DNA from: Atherix ibis | Taxonomy: Eukaryota; Arthropoda; Insecta; Diptera; Athericidae | Assembly: GCA_958298945.1 (NCBI GenBank) | Contig: OY282610.1 | Coordinates: 41,981,667 to 42,045,666, forward strand | Direction: 5' to 3' | Length of the DNA stretch: 64,000 bases | Part shown: piece after piece, positions 50,255 through 61,829 of the stretch | How the letters are laid out: each line of letters begins with the position of its first letter | Numbering within the stretch: position 1 is the stretch's first letter | The notes under the pieces: generated by a model | What the model was told of the DNA's origin: nothing | The model's database searches: none | Seen by the model: only the letters and a program-made list of their open reading frames with translations | Made by a program: the position numbers and the translations under genes

Positions 50255-50929
50255 GTTTTGCTATTACCTTTGTGAATAGTCAATTGTAGACCTATTCGAA
50301 AATTCCACATAACAATTTGTATGCCCGTATAGACGGACGCAGAATATTTTTAACTAATAATATATGAACCAGATACACCCGAGCATGTGAATAAATAAGA
50401 GTAACTAGAAAAGTGCCCTGTATATGTTTGGTAAAATTTTGATTAATGAGATTTTTGATTTTATCATTGGTACACCGGTACAGGTACAGATCAATTTGTT
50501 TTGAAAATTTACATTCTGTCAGCACCATAGGAAATGTAAAAAAAAACCAGTTTTCTTTCCGTCTAAACAGCTTCTCTTCGAACTTCCTGTCAGGTTTTTT
50601 TGTTTGTTTTTGGCATTTAGCCCCAATTTTAATATTTCCTTTTTATTAGTATTTCTCTATCAATAAGAAGAACATAAAATCGTATCCTTTCAACTCAACA
50701 GTTTTAATAGTATTTGAAAAAAATTTACAATCTGTTTTGAGAAAACATAACATTTACAATGATTAAAATGTTTTTTTTCTCGCTTCCTAAAATCTTATCC
50801 GGATTATTTGCAAATTTTGAAATTTTTTTTTATTACAAATCTTAGTAAAATTAAAATTGGTAAAAAATATTAACATAACCCCATTGATACGATTTTGAAT
50901 TCTTTCCAATAATCATCATTTTTTATATA

Positions 50930-51130
50930 AAGAATTATCCAATTTGTTGGTTAGAATAAGACCACAGCACTCATAATTGACGGTAATAGTCTCTCCTTCT
51001 TTATGTTCAAAGAAATACGGCGCCAATTACACACCTTCAGACAGTGTTTTTTTTTTTTGTAGATACGATAGCTTTTTTACATTTATTTATGAGTTTTAAG
51101 AGCTATTATATCATATATATGATAATTTTG
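50930..51130 (-). mobile_element. NKQNCRIW-class transposon, internally deleted copy
   Basis: The 3' terminal motif GAATTATCCAATTTGTTGG (50934-50952) is joined directly to the core block. On the minus strand (50975-51025) GAVFLxHKEGETITVN matches GPYFFENxxGxTVTVN. The whole C-terminal half of the transposase is therefore missing. A degraded region follows to about 51130. Confidence 0.55.
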
Positions 51131-51134
51131 CCTA

Positions 51135-53685
51135 ATCTATGTGTATGGCTTGGTGAATGATGTATCCGCCGAGCCATAGATAGTCCTCGCACATCGCAGA
51201 GAAAATATTGCTCAGAAAATCAGCATCCAAAGCTTGTTGTGACAGCGTTCAGTCAGCGTATCTTTTGCGAAATTTTAGTCAGAAAATTTTTATAAATCAA
51301 TAAAATGAACGATCTTTTAGTGTTATTAATTATTGTAATATCTTTTGATCTTTGCTTTTTTTGTGAAATTAAAAATTAATTTGAATAAAAACTCTCCTCT
51401 TTCTCCTGAATTAAAAGTATTCCTTCTATTTAAAGGGATCGGAATTTATCTAAAAATGTGCATTATTAAAGATGAAAACTAAAAAGTTTTATAAATTGAA
51501 GAAAAAAAAAAGAAAAAAGAAAAAAATAAGACAAATAATAAAAATTTTGGTTTTTTTATGAGTTTTTCTATTTTCAAAACAAAAAGTTTTTTTAATGAAG
51601 ATGAAAAAATTGAAAGAACAAAAAAATAAATAGGAAGGAAAACGTGACAAAAGCTCCATTGAACATTCTATACCAAATTCTGTCAAGTAATTGCAATCTT
51701 CAAGAAGTGCGCATATTTCTTTGTGCCGCAAAGTGCTGGCTGTGACCAAAAAAATCTGTAGCCATAATTACACGTCGTGGCATTCAGAAATCTACCAATT
51801 TGACTATTGCACAAAATTGTAATCGTCTGTGCTCTCCGATATTGTCTTTGGAAATTCTTTATAATTCAAGGATGGTTTTTTGTTACGAGATTTTATGACT
51901 TTGGACAAACAAAACGAGATACCTTGAAACAGCATCGCGAACAGATCAGATCAATTCAACGACGGTGAGTTAATTGTTGAATTCGAAGGACCTGAAAATC
52001 GAACAAAATCATTTTTTCCCCCCATCGCTTAACTTTCATTCAAAATGAGTAATTTGAATTCGTTCAGAATAAAAAAATTTCATTTCAATTCGGAAGGGGC
52101 AGCAGGTATTCGATTAGGTTTGCCAATGTACAAATTCGTGTATGCATGTCTATGTATAATTTGCAATTTGATTAAATGTACGTTGTCAAGGTGATTTTCC
52201 ATTTTTGATTTTCGATTTTCGATTTTTTAATGATAGTCTGTCTGTCTATTCTGATTCTGAATTACTGAATGTCAGCTACTATATATTTGGTACACGTGTT
52301 ACCACCATCCACTACCATATGGATTCCATGCCATGCTTAATACATAATTTCTCAGCACAGCATGCTTGTCGGCAGCTAGATTAAAGAAGTAGCACCTTCA
52401 CATTCATTTCTATTTATTTACCGCAACTGGTGAAAAGAAAACCATGAAAATAATGAAAATAACCCAATCATTCCGAAGATATTCAACATGAAACGAACAC
52501 AAGCTTTTTGCCCAAATGACCATACAGTAGACCGTATCTGAACCATCGCACTTCAGTACGATTTGCCTCCAGTTAGTTGCCGATAACAATCACTTTGCAA
52601 TAAATCGAAGGGGGCCACCGCCAATCTGTACATTTGTGACGTGAAGCTCAATAAATAAATAAGCAAACATCAAATAGCTCCGAACGAAGGCTAAACATTT
52701 TTAAATATCATCGAAATAAGAAGAGTAAAATTATTTTTTCCAAACATTTTTTAAATGTGCTATAAACAATTTGAAAGCCAACTTCTGTAATATGAGTAGC
52801 TAGCGGCAATCAATAAGAGTCTTTGTTAAATTTCCAATAAACAGTCGATATTATTTGAGATTACATAAAAATTAGCCAAAACAACATTTTTTTTCTGACC
52901 AACCAATATGGAATCAAATGACTTATTTTGTAAACTTTTCATTAAAAATCCTCAAAGAATATCCACTACCTCGCTAGACTTTAGACTCTAAAAATAATCT
53001 ACACTCCAAAGTCTATCGAAGCAGTGGAATAGTTTTCAATTCAATATTAAAAATTTAGTCACATTTGTAATCAATAAAACTTAATTTACGACATAAATAC
53101 TGCTACTATTTTTATATTTAATTATTTTTGTTTATCTTAAAATAAACTTTTGCAAATGGGTTTCAGATTTAATATTTAATTTAGAACGTACTTTTGCTTG
53201 AATTGATTTTCGGAATTATCGTCTACTGCGTTTTATCTTCAAAGCATAATATTTTTTTATTAGTTTTTTTTTTTTATTCATACAAAAATGGAATTTATGA
53301 TTTTAGAAACGTTTTACTGTTAATAATTTTAGTCTTTTTTATTTATAATATTTTTAGAGTGATCTTTATTAAAGATCATTTTGAGTACTGGAAATTTTGT
53401 TAAAATAAAAAACAACACAAACGATGTTGTTCATGCAAAAGCAAGACGATTTTGTAATTATTTTCTTTGTAAATATTTTCAGAAGTCTAAGTGGTTCTAA
53501 TTTTTATTTTTAAATAATAAAAATTAAGAGTCTACAAGAGTATAATTTTTTCTATAAAAATGCTGAAGCCTTGATACAAAAACCAAACGATAATTTTAAT
53601 AAATTTAAAATTTAACGCGACGTAGAAACTTCATATGCAATAAGTATCTCGCTAGAACTGCTGATTGAGAACAGTCCATTTGGTC
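51135..53685. other. Non-coding, no gene recognised
   Basis: 51.7-52.7 kb is repeat-poor with balanced composition. The rest is AT-rich. No motif-bearing frames. Confidence 0.5.
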
Positions 53686-53689
53686 TTTT

Positions 53690-54320
53690 TGAGGCCTAAA
53701 AAAAATCTGTAAGGACGACCCAACCGATCAGGTGATGCCACTCGACAAAATTCATACCAGAGTAGTTTTTATCTCAGATCCAAAAATTTTGCTTGCTTAG
53801 CATCCATTTAGCCACAAATGCTCTTCGATACTGAAGATGATTTTTTCACCAAATCTAGAATTTTGATAAGATTTCACTACCCCGACGTGTTGTTGAATTA
53901 TTTAATTTTTCATCATTGAACAGTTGTCATTTGAAACGTCCAAGATTAAACCTACTATAATTAACCTGTTGGACATACATTCAAAGCTCACAACTGACAG
54001 TAAATAATTTATTTATAATAGAGTACTTGAACCCATTTTGGCTTATGAACTAGAAATCTGGAGATCTATCAAGCCTTTCAATTTTTTTAAAATCTAATCT
54101 CTTTAATAAAAAATCTTTTGGAAGATTGTGGAAGCTCCTTATTCTGTTGCCCATTATAAAATCTACTTACCACACCCATCCCCCCGACCTCCTACAAAAT
54201 AAACACTTGTTACTAAAAATGGCAATGGCCGTGAGACTTAATAAGCTCACTAAAGCTTAGGTTAATTAAGTATCAATAATTGAAGTAGAATGATATTAGA
54301 CAAACGCTTGACATCAAATC
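53690..54320 (-). mobile_element. NKQNCRIW-class transposon, second subfamily, copy 2
   Basis: Minus strand. FGEKIIFSIEEHLWLNGC (about 53815-53870) matches KIIFSDEAHFWLNGYVNKQN, with the first Asp changed to Ile. GRPYRFF-like (GIIGPYFF) lies at about 53705-53730. Sequence at 53990-54320 is shared with 32040-32460, including GGCTTATGAACTAGAAATCT and AATTAAGTATCAATAATT. Non-functional. Confidence 0.55.
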
Positions 54321-54486
54321 GAAACACAGGAGTCAAAGGACTAAAACTTTTCCAAATGATCACCCGATCGTGATACTACTCAAGGACCTCTGGGCTGGAC
54401 AATTGGATGACGAAGATTCTGTCCGGAAAGTCTTCAGTGGCTTCAGACGTGGTAGGCTTTGCCCAGATACCAAAAATATGCTGGAA

Positions 54487-54668
54487 GTGTCGAACTGAAA
54501 GACCACGGTTCGAAGTCTAGGCTAGCTGAATGAATTCTTTTATTCAGCTGGCCTAGACTGGACTCCCAGTTATCGCACAATTATTACTTCGAGACAAACG
54601 TTTTTTTTTGCTTTGCACCGCATTACTGAAACCAATTTGTACTTACAGTCTAAGACCCCAAACTCCGT
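54487..54668. repeat. Dispersed ~180-bp repeat, copy A
   Basis: Shares GTGTCGAACTGAAAGACCAC, GACTCCCAGTTATCGCA, GAGACAAACGTTTTTTTTTG, ACCAATTTGTACTTACAG and CCCCAAACTCCGT with 58710-58890 (allowing substitutions). At 58.9 kb the repeat is followed by Jockey-like sequence, so both may be remnants of one LINE. Copy A contains an extra hairpin (54514-54559). Confidence 0.8.
54514..54559. repeat. 18-bp-stem hairpin inside repeat copy A
   Basis: AGTCTAGGCTAGCTGAAT (54514-54531) pairs with ATTCAGCTGGCCTAGACT (54542-54559) with one mismatch around a 10-nt loop. Copy B lacks one arm. Confidence 0.85.
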
Positions 54669-54679
54669 CAGCAGTAAGA

Positions 54680-55895
54680 AGTGGTTGAATTTTAAAGAAA
54701 TGTTTTCAGAAAGTAGTTTTTAAGGTCTAGGATTCTACAATGGTAGGAGGCCCTTTTCAAAAATGTATTAGAGATAATCAGTTAAACGGCCGAGGAATAG
54801 CATGAAGGACGAGGTTGGTTACCAAAAGGGGAAATTTTGTATTAGTATGGTTTGCCTAATCTGAATTCCGAAAAGTTTCCTTGCCCATGTGGATGGTTAT
54901 TCCTCACAGTCTATTTCTCTTCACCATTTGGTTAGTAGATGCGGTAAGTTTGGAATATTCATTGTTGGCCAACCAATATTCAGTTAAGAACTGCTGGTCC
55001 ACGTGCAAATAAAACGTGATAATTATCTGACAGTATTCGAGGCCATAATTCATTGATGTATACATATATCTATCAATAAAATTGAATATTTCGATTATGT
55101 TTAATTGTTATATTGTATAATTTTAGAAATATTTCTATTAGAACAAAAAAAATTTCATACAAAATTGTTCGCACTTTTCCAAATGATCAAATCCAAGAGT
55201 TTATATTCAAGATGGGATATTTTTTCATAAATAAAAAATAATTTCAATAACAAAAAAAAAAAAAAAAAATTTCCTATAAAAAAATCAATTAAAAAAATTC
55301 ACTATTGAATAAATTCATAAAAAGCTATTTTATACAATAAAATATCAACACTTAATGCTAAATAATGCGAATCTTGATTCCATTTGTACTTTTTCCTATT
55401 TTGTAATAATTGCACTTCTATGGCGTATTATTATTTTAGTACTTTACCATAAATAAAATACCATTTAAGAACTAAAATGCACATATGTGTACTTACATGA
55501 ATGTTTGTAAAAATATAAAATATTTACGACATTTTTATGGGAAATTTGATATACCTCAGTTAATAATAAAAATCTCCGTTCGGTCGGTTCTCATTCGTAC
55601 TCGTAATATCGGATAGTATGCACATAAACGAATTACAATAAATGTCACATCTCATGTAGAAAAGTGTTATGCAGTAGCAATGCTGTCATATGCACTTGAA
55701 TTGTCTATCAATTATTTCACATAAAATGAAATTAAAAATACGATAATCATGATAATAAAATAGATATAAAATTTTAATTTTAATTACTCTGAATGGATCC
55801 GTCATCTACTATTATTAAAGAAAAAAAATATCTATAATTACAATATTACTATAATGGTGGGATAGATTTTTTGGATCCAAAAATAGATTATTAAA
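54680..55895. other. Non-coding, no gene recognised
   Basis: AT-rich with long A-runs (about 55250-55270). One TACTCGTA octamer at 55599-55606. Confidence 0.5.
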
Positions 55896-55899
55896 ATTT

Positions 55900-56620
55900 T
55901 CAATTTGAGCAGATCCTTTTGTTGACAGTTAACTATGAAAACATGCACCAAAGGGAATAGTTTTAATAAAAATAAAAGAGTTATCCAATTTGCACTTTGG
56001 AAAAGAAGTCCCTTTTAATAAATTTTTAATTCATATTTGACTAAAAAAACTTATTAAACTAGATTTTGTAAATTTTGCTCATATAACTATCACAAAAAAT
56101 CCTGCAGGACTTGATATTTTTAATAGTATTTTTAATGAACTTTCCATACATTTCCGGCTGTAAGTGGTCCATTTCTCGATAGTTGTTGGTTTTTAAATGC
56201 TCTCAAAATTAAAAATTGTTTAAGCTTATATAATTTTTTATATAATTTTATAAGATAAAATCTAAATTTTGGAGCCAAATTCCCACAACCAAATCTTTAA
56301 ATTATACATCTTGGGAACATTTTGAGCATTAAAGTCAAAATTGATCATGTTGTGTAACTTTTAGTTTTATATTTTTTAAAATATATATAGTGCAAATTAA
56401 AGTATTTATGGTTAGTTTTAAAAAACTTCACTATCACATAGCTCTAGCGCCGGGAATTTTTAAAGAAATGCGGACAAAGGACATATTTCAGATCAAACTG
56501 ATCATTTTTTGTCTGTTTTTTGTCAAAGGACATATTTCAGATCAAACTGAATATTTTTGTCTGTTATTCATATAGTTTGCGACTCTAGAATTTTAACCAG
56601 ATTTTTATGCAGTTATAAAA
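55900..56620 (-). mobile_element. Degenerate NKQNCRIW-class transposon with internal tandem duplication
   Basis: The terminal segment GCAGATCCTTTTGTTGACAG is at 55908-55927 and GTTATCCAATTTGCACTTTGG at 55980-56000, both shared with the 3.4-kb copy. Further in come the C-terminal region (about 56110-56190), the ISRxGD region (about 56270-56310) and the VTVNSxRY/FFE core (about 56430-56480). A 49-bp tandem duplication (56475-56566) lies in the core. All frames broken. Confidence 0.55.
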
Positions 56621-57477
56621 TTTTTAAAATTTCACTGAATTTTAATAAAATTTATAATTTCAATAAAAGCCTCAAATCATTTTACTGGCAAGTACAATTA
56701 TACGGAGAATAAGGATATTTTGACATGCACTATCAAATAACTTTAAAAAAATATTTATTCGTTTTCTATAAAATGTCAAGGTATTTTTTGTTGTTATTTC
56801 TTGAAAACACTGTAATTCCTTCTTGATAAAAGAACTCCACTTTTATCCACTCCACTGAGTATGGGATTTTTTTCTTCGAAACCGTTCATCATTAATTTGA
56901 AGGAAAAAAAATGCAAAATTATTAAAATTAATAACAAAAATCATCTTTACATATTTTACATCTTGACTGAACGATACAATTATACAATAAATTTTTGATT
57001 CTGCAGAAAAAGGACTAAAACATTTTGTTTATGAGACTTTTCTTATGAATCTTCAAACTAATGTTTATTTGACAAGTTTTATTATTGTTGCAATAATAAA
57101 TTCATTCATGCCAATAACTGTTTGAATAATAAAATTTCAAAAAGAAAATAAAAATAAATAACAAAAAAAAAAAAACTAATTGGCAAGAAGTCGAAAGGAG
57201 GGCTTAAAAATGCATCCGTATAAATGGCATAAGTATCTCATAGACGGACTTACGGAAACATCTCATAAAGCAAATGCATGGACAAGGAAAAATATGCAGT
57301 AAGCTGCAAAAGCACCTGAAATTAATGCATTTCTTTTGTATTGCTTTATTAGCTTTTAGTCAATATTTTATAACTATAATTATTAAGAGCTCAAATAATT
57401 TTATTTAATAGAAAGGAACAAAAATAGTATCTGGGAGGGAGTTGGCAGAAAAGTAGTGGGACTGAATTTTTTTTTAG

Positions 57478-58030
57478 AAAAAATTTTATTTTATTTTTTT
57501 AAATTTCCGTTATTTCCACTCTTCATAGCAGTGCTGGAAGGCTTCAACTGAAATCACACGCAGCTCTATTTAAGAAAGTGTCCTTTGAATTTAGGAAACA
57601 AAAAAAATTCAACCAGACTTAGATCCAAGAAAAATTACAAGAATCTCTTTGTGTCATGTTATTTTACAAGAATCTCTTTGGGGTGACAATGCCCCTGTCA
57701 TGGTAAAGCATCCAAATGCTTAGAATGTCCGATCTGATACAAATAATCCTTCTTATAGTGAAGTCCATGAATTATTACACATTTTATCAGTTTTCTATAT
57801 TAAAAGCTTCCTTGACCAAGATTTACCTTCTACTGCTTCTTGACTCTCTAAAAATACCTTGTGTAACTGAACAATTAGTGGTCTTAATAAGGGGAATATT
57901 CCTCATAGTCTTCCTCCATATTTCATGAGTTGAACTCACCCTTCACATGGGGTCGAATAGTTTCCGGAGGTTGAAACTTATACTACTGCATATCTAGGAA
58001 GTACGATCGTCTAAGCTTTATTAAGAAAAA
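57478..58030 (-). mobile_element. Decayed mariner-like transposase, family E copy 3
   Basis: TTTCCACTCTTCATAGCAGT and the following GGAAGGCTTCAACTGAAATC (57515-57556) match 14915-14955. GCATCCAAATGCTTAGAATG then TCCGATCTGATAC (57707-57740) matches 15117-15150. The minus strand reads MLYHDRG, where the family has MLHxDNA (second catalytic Asp). A small duplication of TTTTACAAGAATCTCTTTG is present near 57640-57680. C-terminal half only. Confidence 0.5.
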
Positions 58031-58709
58031 GCTTGCCATGTTGCCACATCATTTTCACTGATGCTAATTTAATTGCTTTTCTACCATACCTCCTAAGATA
58101 TATTTCTTATCATTTCAATATAATTCATAAAAAATTATTTTGCTAGTTTCTTATTTAAATAATAAGAAAAACCATTTTTTGATTGAAGTCTTCTAAGTCC
58201 AAAATGGCTGTGTGAACTTATTAACCCAAAAGATATTTTTATTAACTTTTATACAGGATGTGGTTCAGAATGAAAATTGTTTTTTTTTTTAAATTCTTTA
58301 TAACATTTTTATTTAAATGATCATTATTATTTTTATTTTTTTTTTATAAATAATAAAAATAATAATTATTATTTGAATTTTCAATGAACTATTTGCAATC
58401 GATTTAATTGCGAATAGTGCATTGAAAATTCTACAAGTCTTCCTTATAATATACTGAAACAAATAAAAAAAAACAATTAAAAACAAAAAATTTATAAGGA
58501 CTGAGAGGAATAGGTAGTTTTGTCAGTCCTCATATATTATTTTTTAAAAGCTTATACCCTCAGCAAAATCTATTATAAACTTTTATCCACGTGTGAGAGG
58601 AGAGTGCGACGAAGAATTTTTGGCTCCCTATATGAGAATCAATAATTCAGGATTGTTTTTAATGACGGAATCATGGAGTATGAAATTAAGATTAATAGGC
58701 ATGATGTGA

Positions 58710-58890
58710 GTGTCGAACAGGAAGACCACGGTGCGAAGTCTGGAATTCTTTCATTCAGTAAGCCTAAACTGGACTCCCAGTTGTCGCAAAATTTTTGCTT
58801 CGAAACAAACGTTTTTTTTTTTTGCTTCGCACCCCGCATTACTCAAACCAATTTGTACTTACAGCCTAAAACTCTGGCCCCAAACTCCGT
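58710..58890. repeat. Dispersed ~180-bp repeat, copy B
   Basis: Counterpart of 54487-54668; see that entry for shared blocks. Directly followed by Jockey-like sequence at 58925. Confidence 0.8.
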
Positions 58891-58924
58891 AAAATCGAGA
58901 TCCTTTTATATAAAAAACTTTTTC

Positions 58925-59185
58925 TTAAAATATCAACGCTCCCCTTTATGTTCCCAATAGCGTTATGCATCGTGATTGAATAGTCCGTTGTCATGCTTGT
59001 GATGTGACTATTCCTGATTACAATACATGAAATTTTTATTCTCGTCTTGAATTCTCGAGATTAAAAATTTTATATAACGAGAATTATCATTATCGATATT
59101 AATCCTCTTATTTGAAAGCAATCGTCCACTTCTTTGCCCTTATCGTATCCATCGACGACTTAAGCGTCCCTGATCTCGTGATTGT
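58925..59185 (+). mobile_element. Jockey-like retrotransposon, ORF2 3' fragment
   Basis: INAPLYVPNSVMHRD in degraded frames (about 58930-58975) matches the VNAPWYVPNxxIHRDL motif of Jockey-clade ORF2 C-termini. The tail reads LLCPYRIHRRLKRP near 59130-59172. The same region in the 24.7-kb copy lies at about 25320-25380. Confidence 0.6.
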
Positions 59186-59588
59186 GAAATTAAAACAAAA
59201 TATGATCTCGTGATAAGGAGTACAAATTACACCGTTGATTTTACCCATCCCTGTACATTTTCTGTCAATTTTCTTTTAAAACTTATCATAAAAAATTATC
59301 CAATTTCTAATGCACATGTTTTAATTTTTTTTATATTAAAAATAAATTTAAAAAAAATCGGTATCCTGAAAATTGTGACAAATTTAAAAAATATATTTGT
59401 GATAATAGTTGTAGTAAAAAGTAATCCATTATTTCGCCAATAGATGGATTTAGGAGTCTGTATCTCCCGTTGTAAAAGTGCGATCGGGTTGCCTAGATGG
59501 CGTTAGAAAGATAAAATTTCGTACTAAAAAAGCTTCTCATACAATTTTGTGATTACTTGACTCAGTATTTTTTTAGCACGCATCAAAT

Positions 59589-60531
59589 ATGGACACCAAC
59601 AAAGAGAAAATACGCCATATTTTACAGTTTTTCTTCGATAAAGGCGAAAACGCAAGCCAGGCAGCTGAAAATGTGAATAGTGTTTATGGTCGTGATACTG
59701 TAACAGTCAATAATGCGCAATTTTGGTTTTGTCGATTCCGTTCCGATAATTTTGATGTCAAAGATGCACCACGCTCTGGAAGGCCAATTGTCGAAAATGT
59801 CGATAAAATACTGGAAATCGTCGAGTCCGATTGTCCCAGGAGCTAAACATTGCACAAACATTGCACGACGTAAGCATTGCTTCGATTGCCCAGGAGCTAA
59901 ACATTGCACAAAAAACCGTTTGGAACCACTTAAATAAGGCTGGTACAAAAAGAAGCTCGATGTATGGGTGACAAACGATTTATCGCAAAAAAAACCTCAT
60001 GGACCGAATTTCCATCTGCGAATCGCTGCTGAATCGCAACAATATCGATCCATTTCTGAAGCGGATGGTTACTGGTGATGAAAAGTGGGTCACTTACGAC
60101 AACGGTCGTGGTCAAATCGCGGTCACCCGGCGCAAACGGTGGTCAAGCCAGGATTGACAGCCAGGAAGGATTTGTTGTGTATTTGGTGGGACTGGCAGGG
60201 AATCATCTACTATGAGCTGCTCCCCTACGGCCGAACTCTTAATTCGGACCTATACTGTCAACAATTGGACCGTCTGAAAGAAGCAATCGCCCAGAAGCGG
60301 CCAGCTTTGGCCAATAGGAGAGCAATTGTGTTCTATCAGGACAACGTCAGGCCGCATACATCGATAGTGACTCGCCAGAAGTTCCGGGACCTTGGTTGGG
60401 ATGTTCTTATGCATTCACCTTATAGTCCGGACCTGACACCAAGTGATTACCACCTCTTCCTGTCTATGACGAATGATTTTGCAGGTGAAAAATTCGCCGC
60501 AAGAGAAGATTGTGAAAATCGTATCGTTCTA
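59589..60531 (+). mobile_element. Old mariner (DD34D) transposase interrupted by another mariner
   Basis: ATG at 59589 begins MDTNKEKIRHILQFFF, and the HTH region continues through FWFCRFRSDNFDVKDAPRSG with a stop at 59846. A local duplication of CCAGGAGCTAAACATTGCAC (about 59837 and 59891) adds about 54 bp. A missing T near 59943 shifts frame in the KKKLDVWV block. VTGDEKWVTYDNG (about 60067-60105) holds Asp 1, then a further frameshift. LLCIWWDWQGIIYYELLPYG (60175-60235) follows. FYQDNVRPHTS (about 60332) holds Asp 2 and SPDLTPSDYHLF (about 60427) Asp 3, so all three catalytic residues survive. Coding similarity stops at CENRIV, where the mariner at 60532 is inserted. The missing C-terminus was not found after 61829, and no terminal inverted repeats were identified. 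Confidence 0.85.
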
Positions 60532-61827
60532 CGAGGGTCGTTCAATAAGTCCTTCGAAAATCCAAGAAATTGCGCTCGTAGTATCGGTAAAGATTTTTTT
60601 GTAAGTAGCATTATCGACAGGAAAGCTGTCAAAATTTCAGCTCGATACATAGCGTAGGTCAATTTCTATCGTCGAGTAAAGTTAACGACATTTATTTGTG
60701 CATGACAATGGAAAAAAGCGAGTTTAGGGCTGTCATCAAACATCTCCATTTGAAAGGCTTAAGCTCGAAAGCCGAAAAAAATCAAAGCCGAGTTGGATGC
60801 AGTTCATGGCACATCTGCACCTGTATTTGCGACAGTTTACAATTGGGTGAATGAATTTAAACGTGGCCGTTCATCCACAAAAGATGAACATCGTTCAGGA
60901 CGCCCAGTTGAGGCGTCTACTCATGAAATCATCGACAAAATCCACGATCTGATTTTGAACGATCGGCAAATTAAAGTGCGCGAATTAGTTGAGGCCACGG
61001 GCATATCACAAAGAACAGTCGCTTCAATTTTGCATGAAAATTTGTCTGTGAAAAAAATTTCGGCAAGATGGGTGCCGCGTTTGCTCTCAGAGGAGAATAA
61101 GCGCAATCGTGCAGTGGACTCTGAGGCTATGTTGGCACTCTTTCATCGCAATACTGCCGAATTCCTTCGTCGATATGTCACTGTGGACGAAACCTGGATG
61201 CACTACTGCACTCCAGGAACGAAGAGACAGTCATCACAGTGGATTTTCAAGGGTGAACGGGCTCCGAAGAAGGCAAAAACTGTGCCATCGGCCGGCAAGG
61301 TGATGCCCACGGTCTTTTAGGATTCGCAGTGCATCATTTTTATCGACTACTTGGAAAAAGGAAAAACAATAACAGAAGCGTATTACGCGTCGATTTTGCA
61401 ACGGTTGAGCGAGGAAATCAAAGAGAAACGCCCCCATCTGAAGAAGAAAAAAATCCTCTTGCATCAGGGCAATGCCCGTGTGCACACCTGCGCTGTTTCC
61501 ATGGCCAAAATTGTGGAATTGAGAATGGAATTGTTGCAGCATCCCGCTTATTCACCAGATCTTGCCCCGAGTGACTATTTTCTTTTCTCCAATCTGAAGA
61601 AATGGCTTGGCGGACGACGGTTCACTTCCAACGAGGACGTCATTGCTCAAACGGATGAGTATTTTGCAGAACTTCCGAAATCCTTTTTTTTGGACGGGAT
61701 AGAAATTTTGGAAAAACGGTTGGAAAAGTGTATAGAGCTAAAAGGAGATTATGTTGAAAAATAAAAATTTTTTTTTTAAAAAACAGTTTTTTCCATATTT
61801 TTCTATGGACTTTTTGAACGACCCTCG
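60532..61827 (+). mobile_element. Full-length mariner inserted in an older mariner; inactivated
   Basis: A 1296-bp element is flanked by TA (60530-60531, 61828-61829). Inverted ends are CGAGGGTCGTTCAATAAGTC and, from the right, CGAGGGTCGTTCAAAAAGTC. Transposase begins at 60710 (MEKSEFRAVIKHLHLKG). An extra A in the 7-A run at 60775-60781 shifts frame before ELDAVHGTSAP. The HTH pair follows (60793-61100), then VDETWMHY (Asp 1, about 61183). At 61318-61320 a TAG replaces the Trp of VFWDSxG. KTITEAYYASIL follows. HQGNARVHT (about 61463) carries Gly in place of the second catalytic Asp. PDLAPSDYFLF keeps the third. The frame ends at ELKGDYVEK (61764). Three separate lesions make it dead. Confidence 0.95.
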
Positions 61828-61829
61828 TA

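Noticed and set aside
60085..60657. Apparent 190-codon gene
   Set aside because: Chimeric frame: it starts mid-transposase in the older mariner and continues into the terminal repeat of the inserted one.
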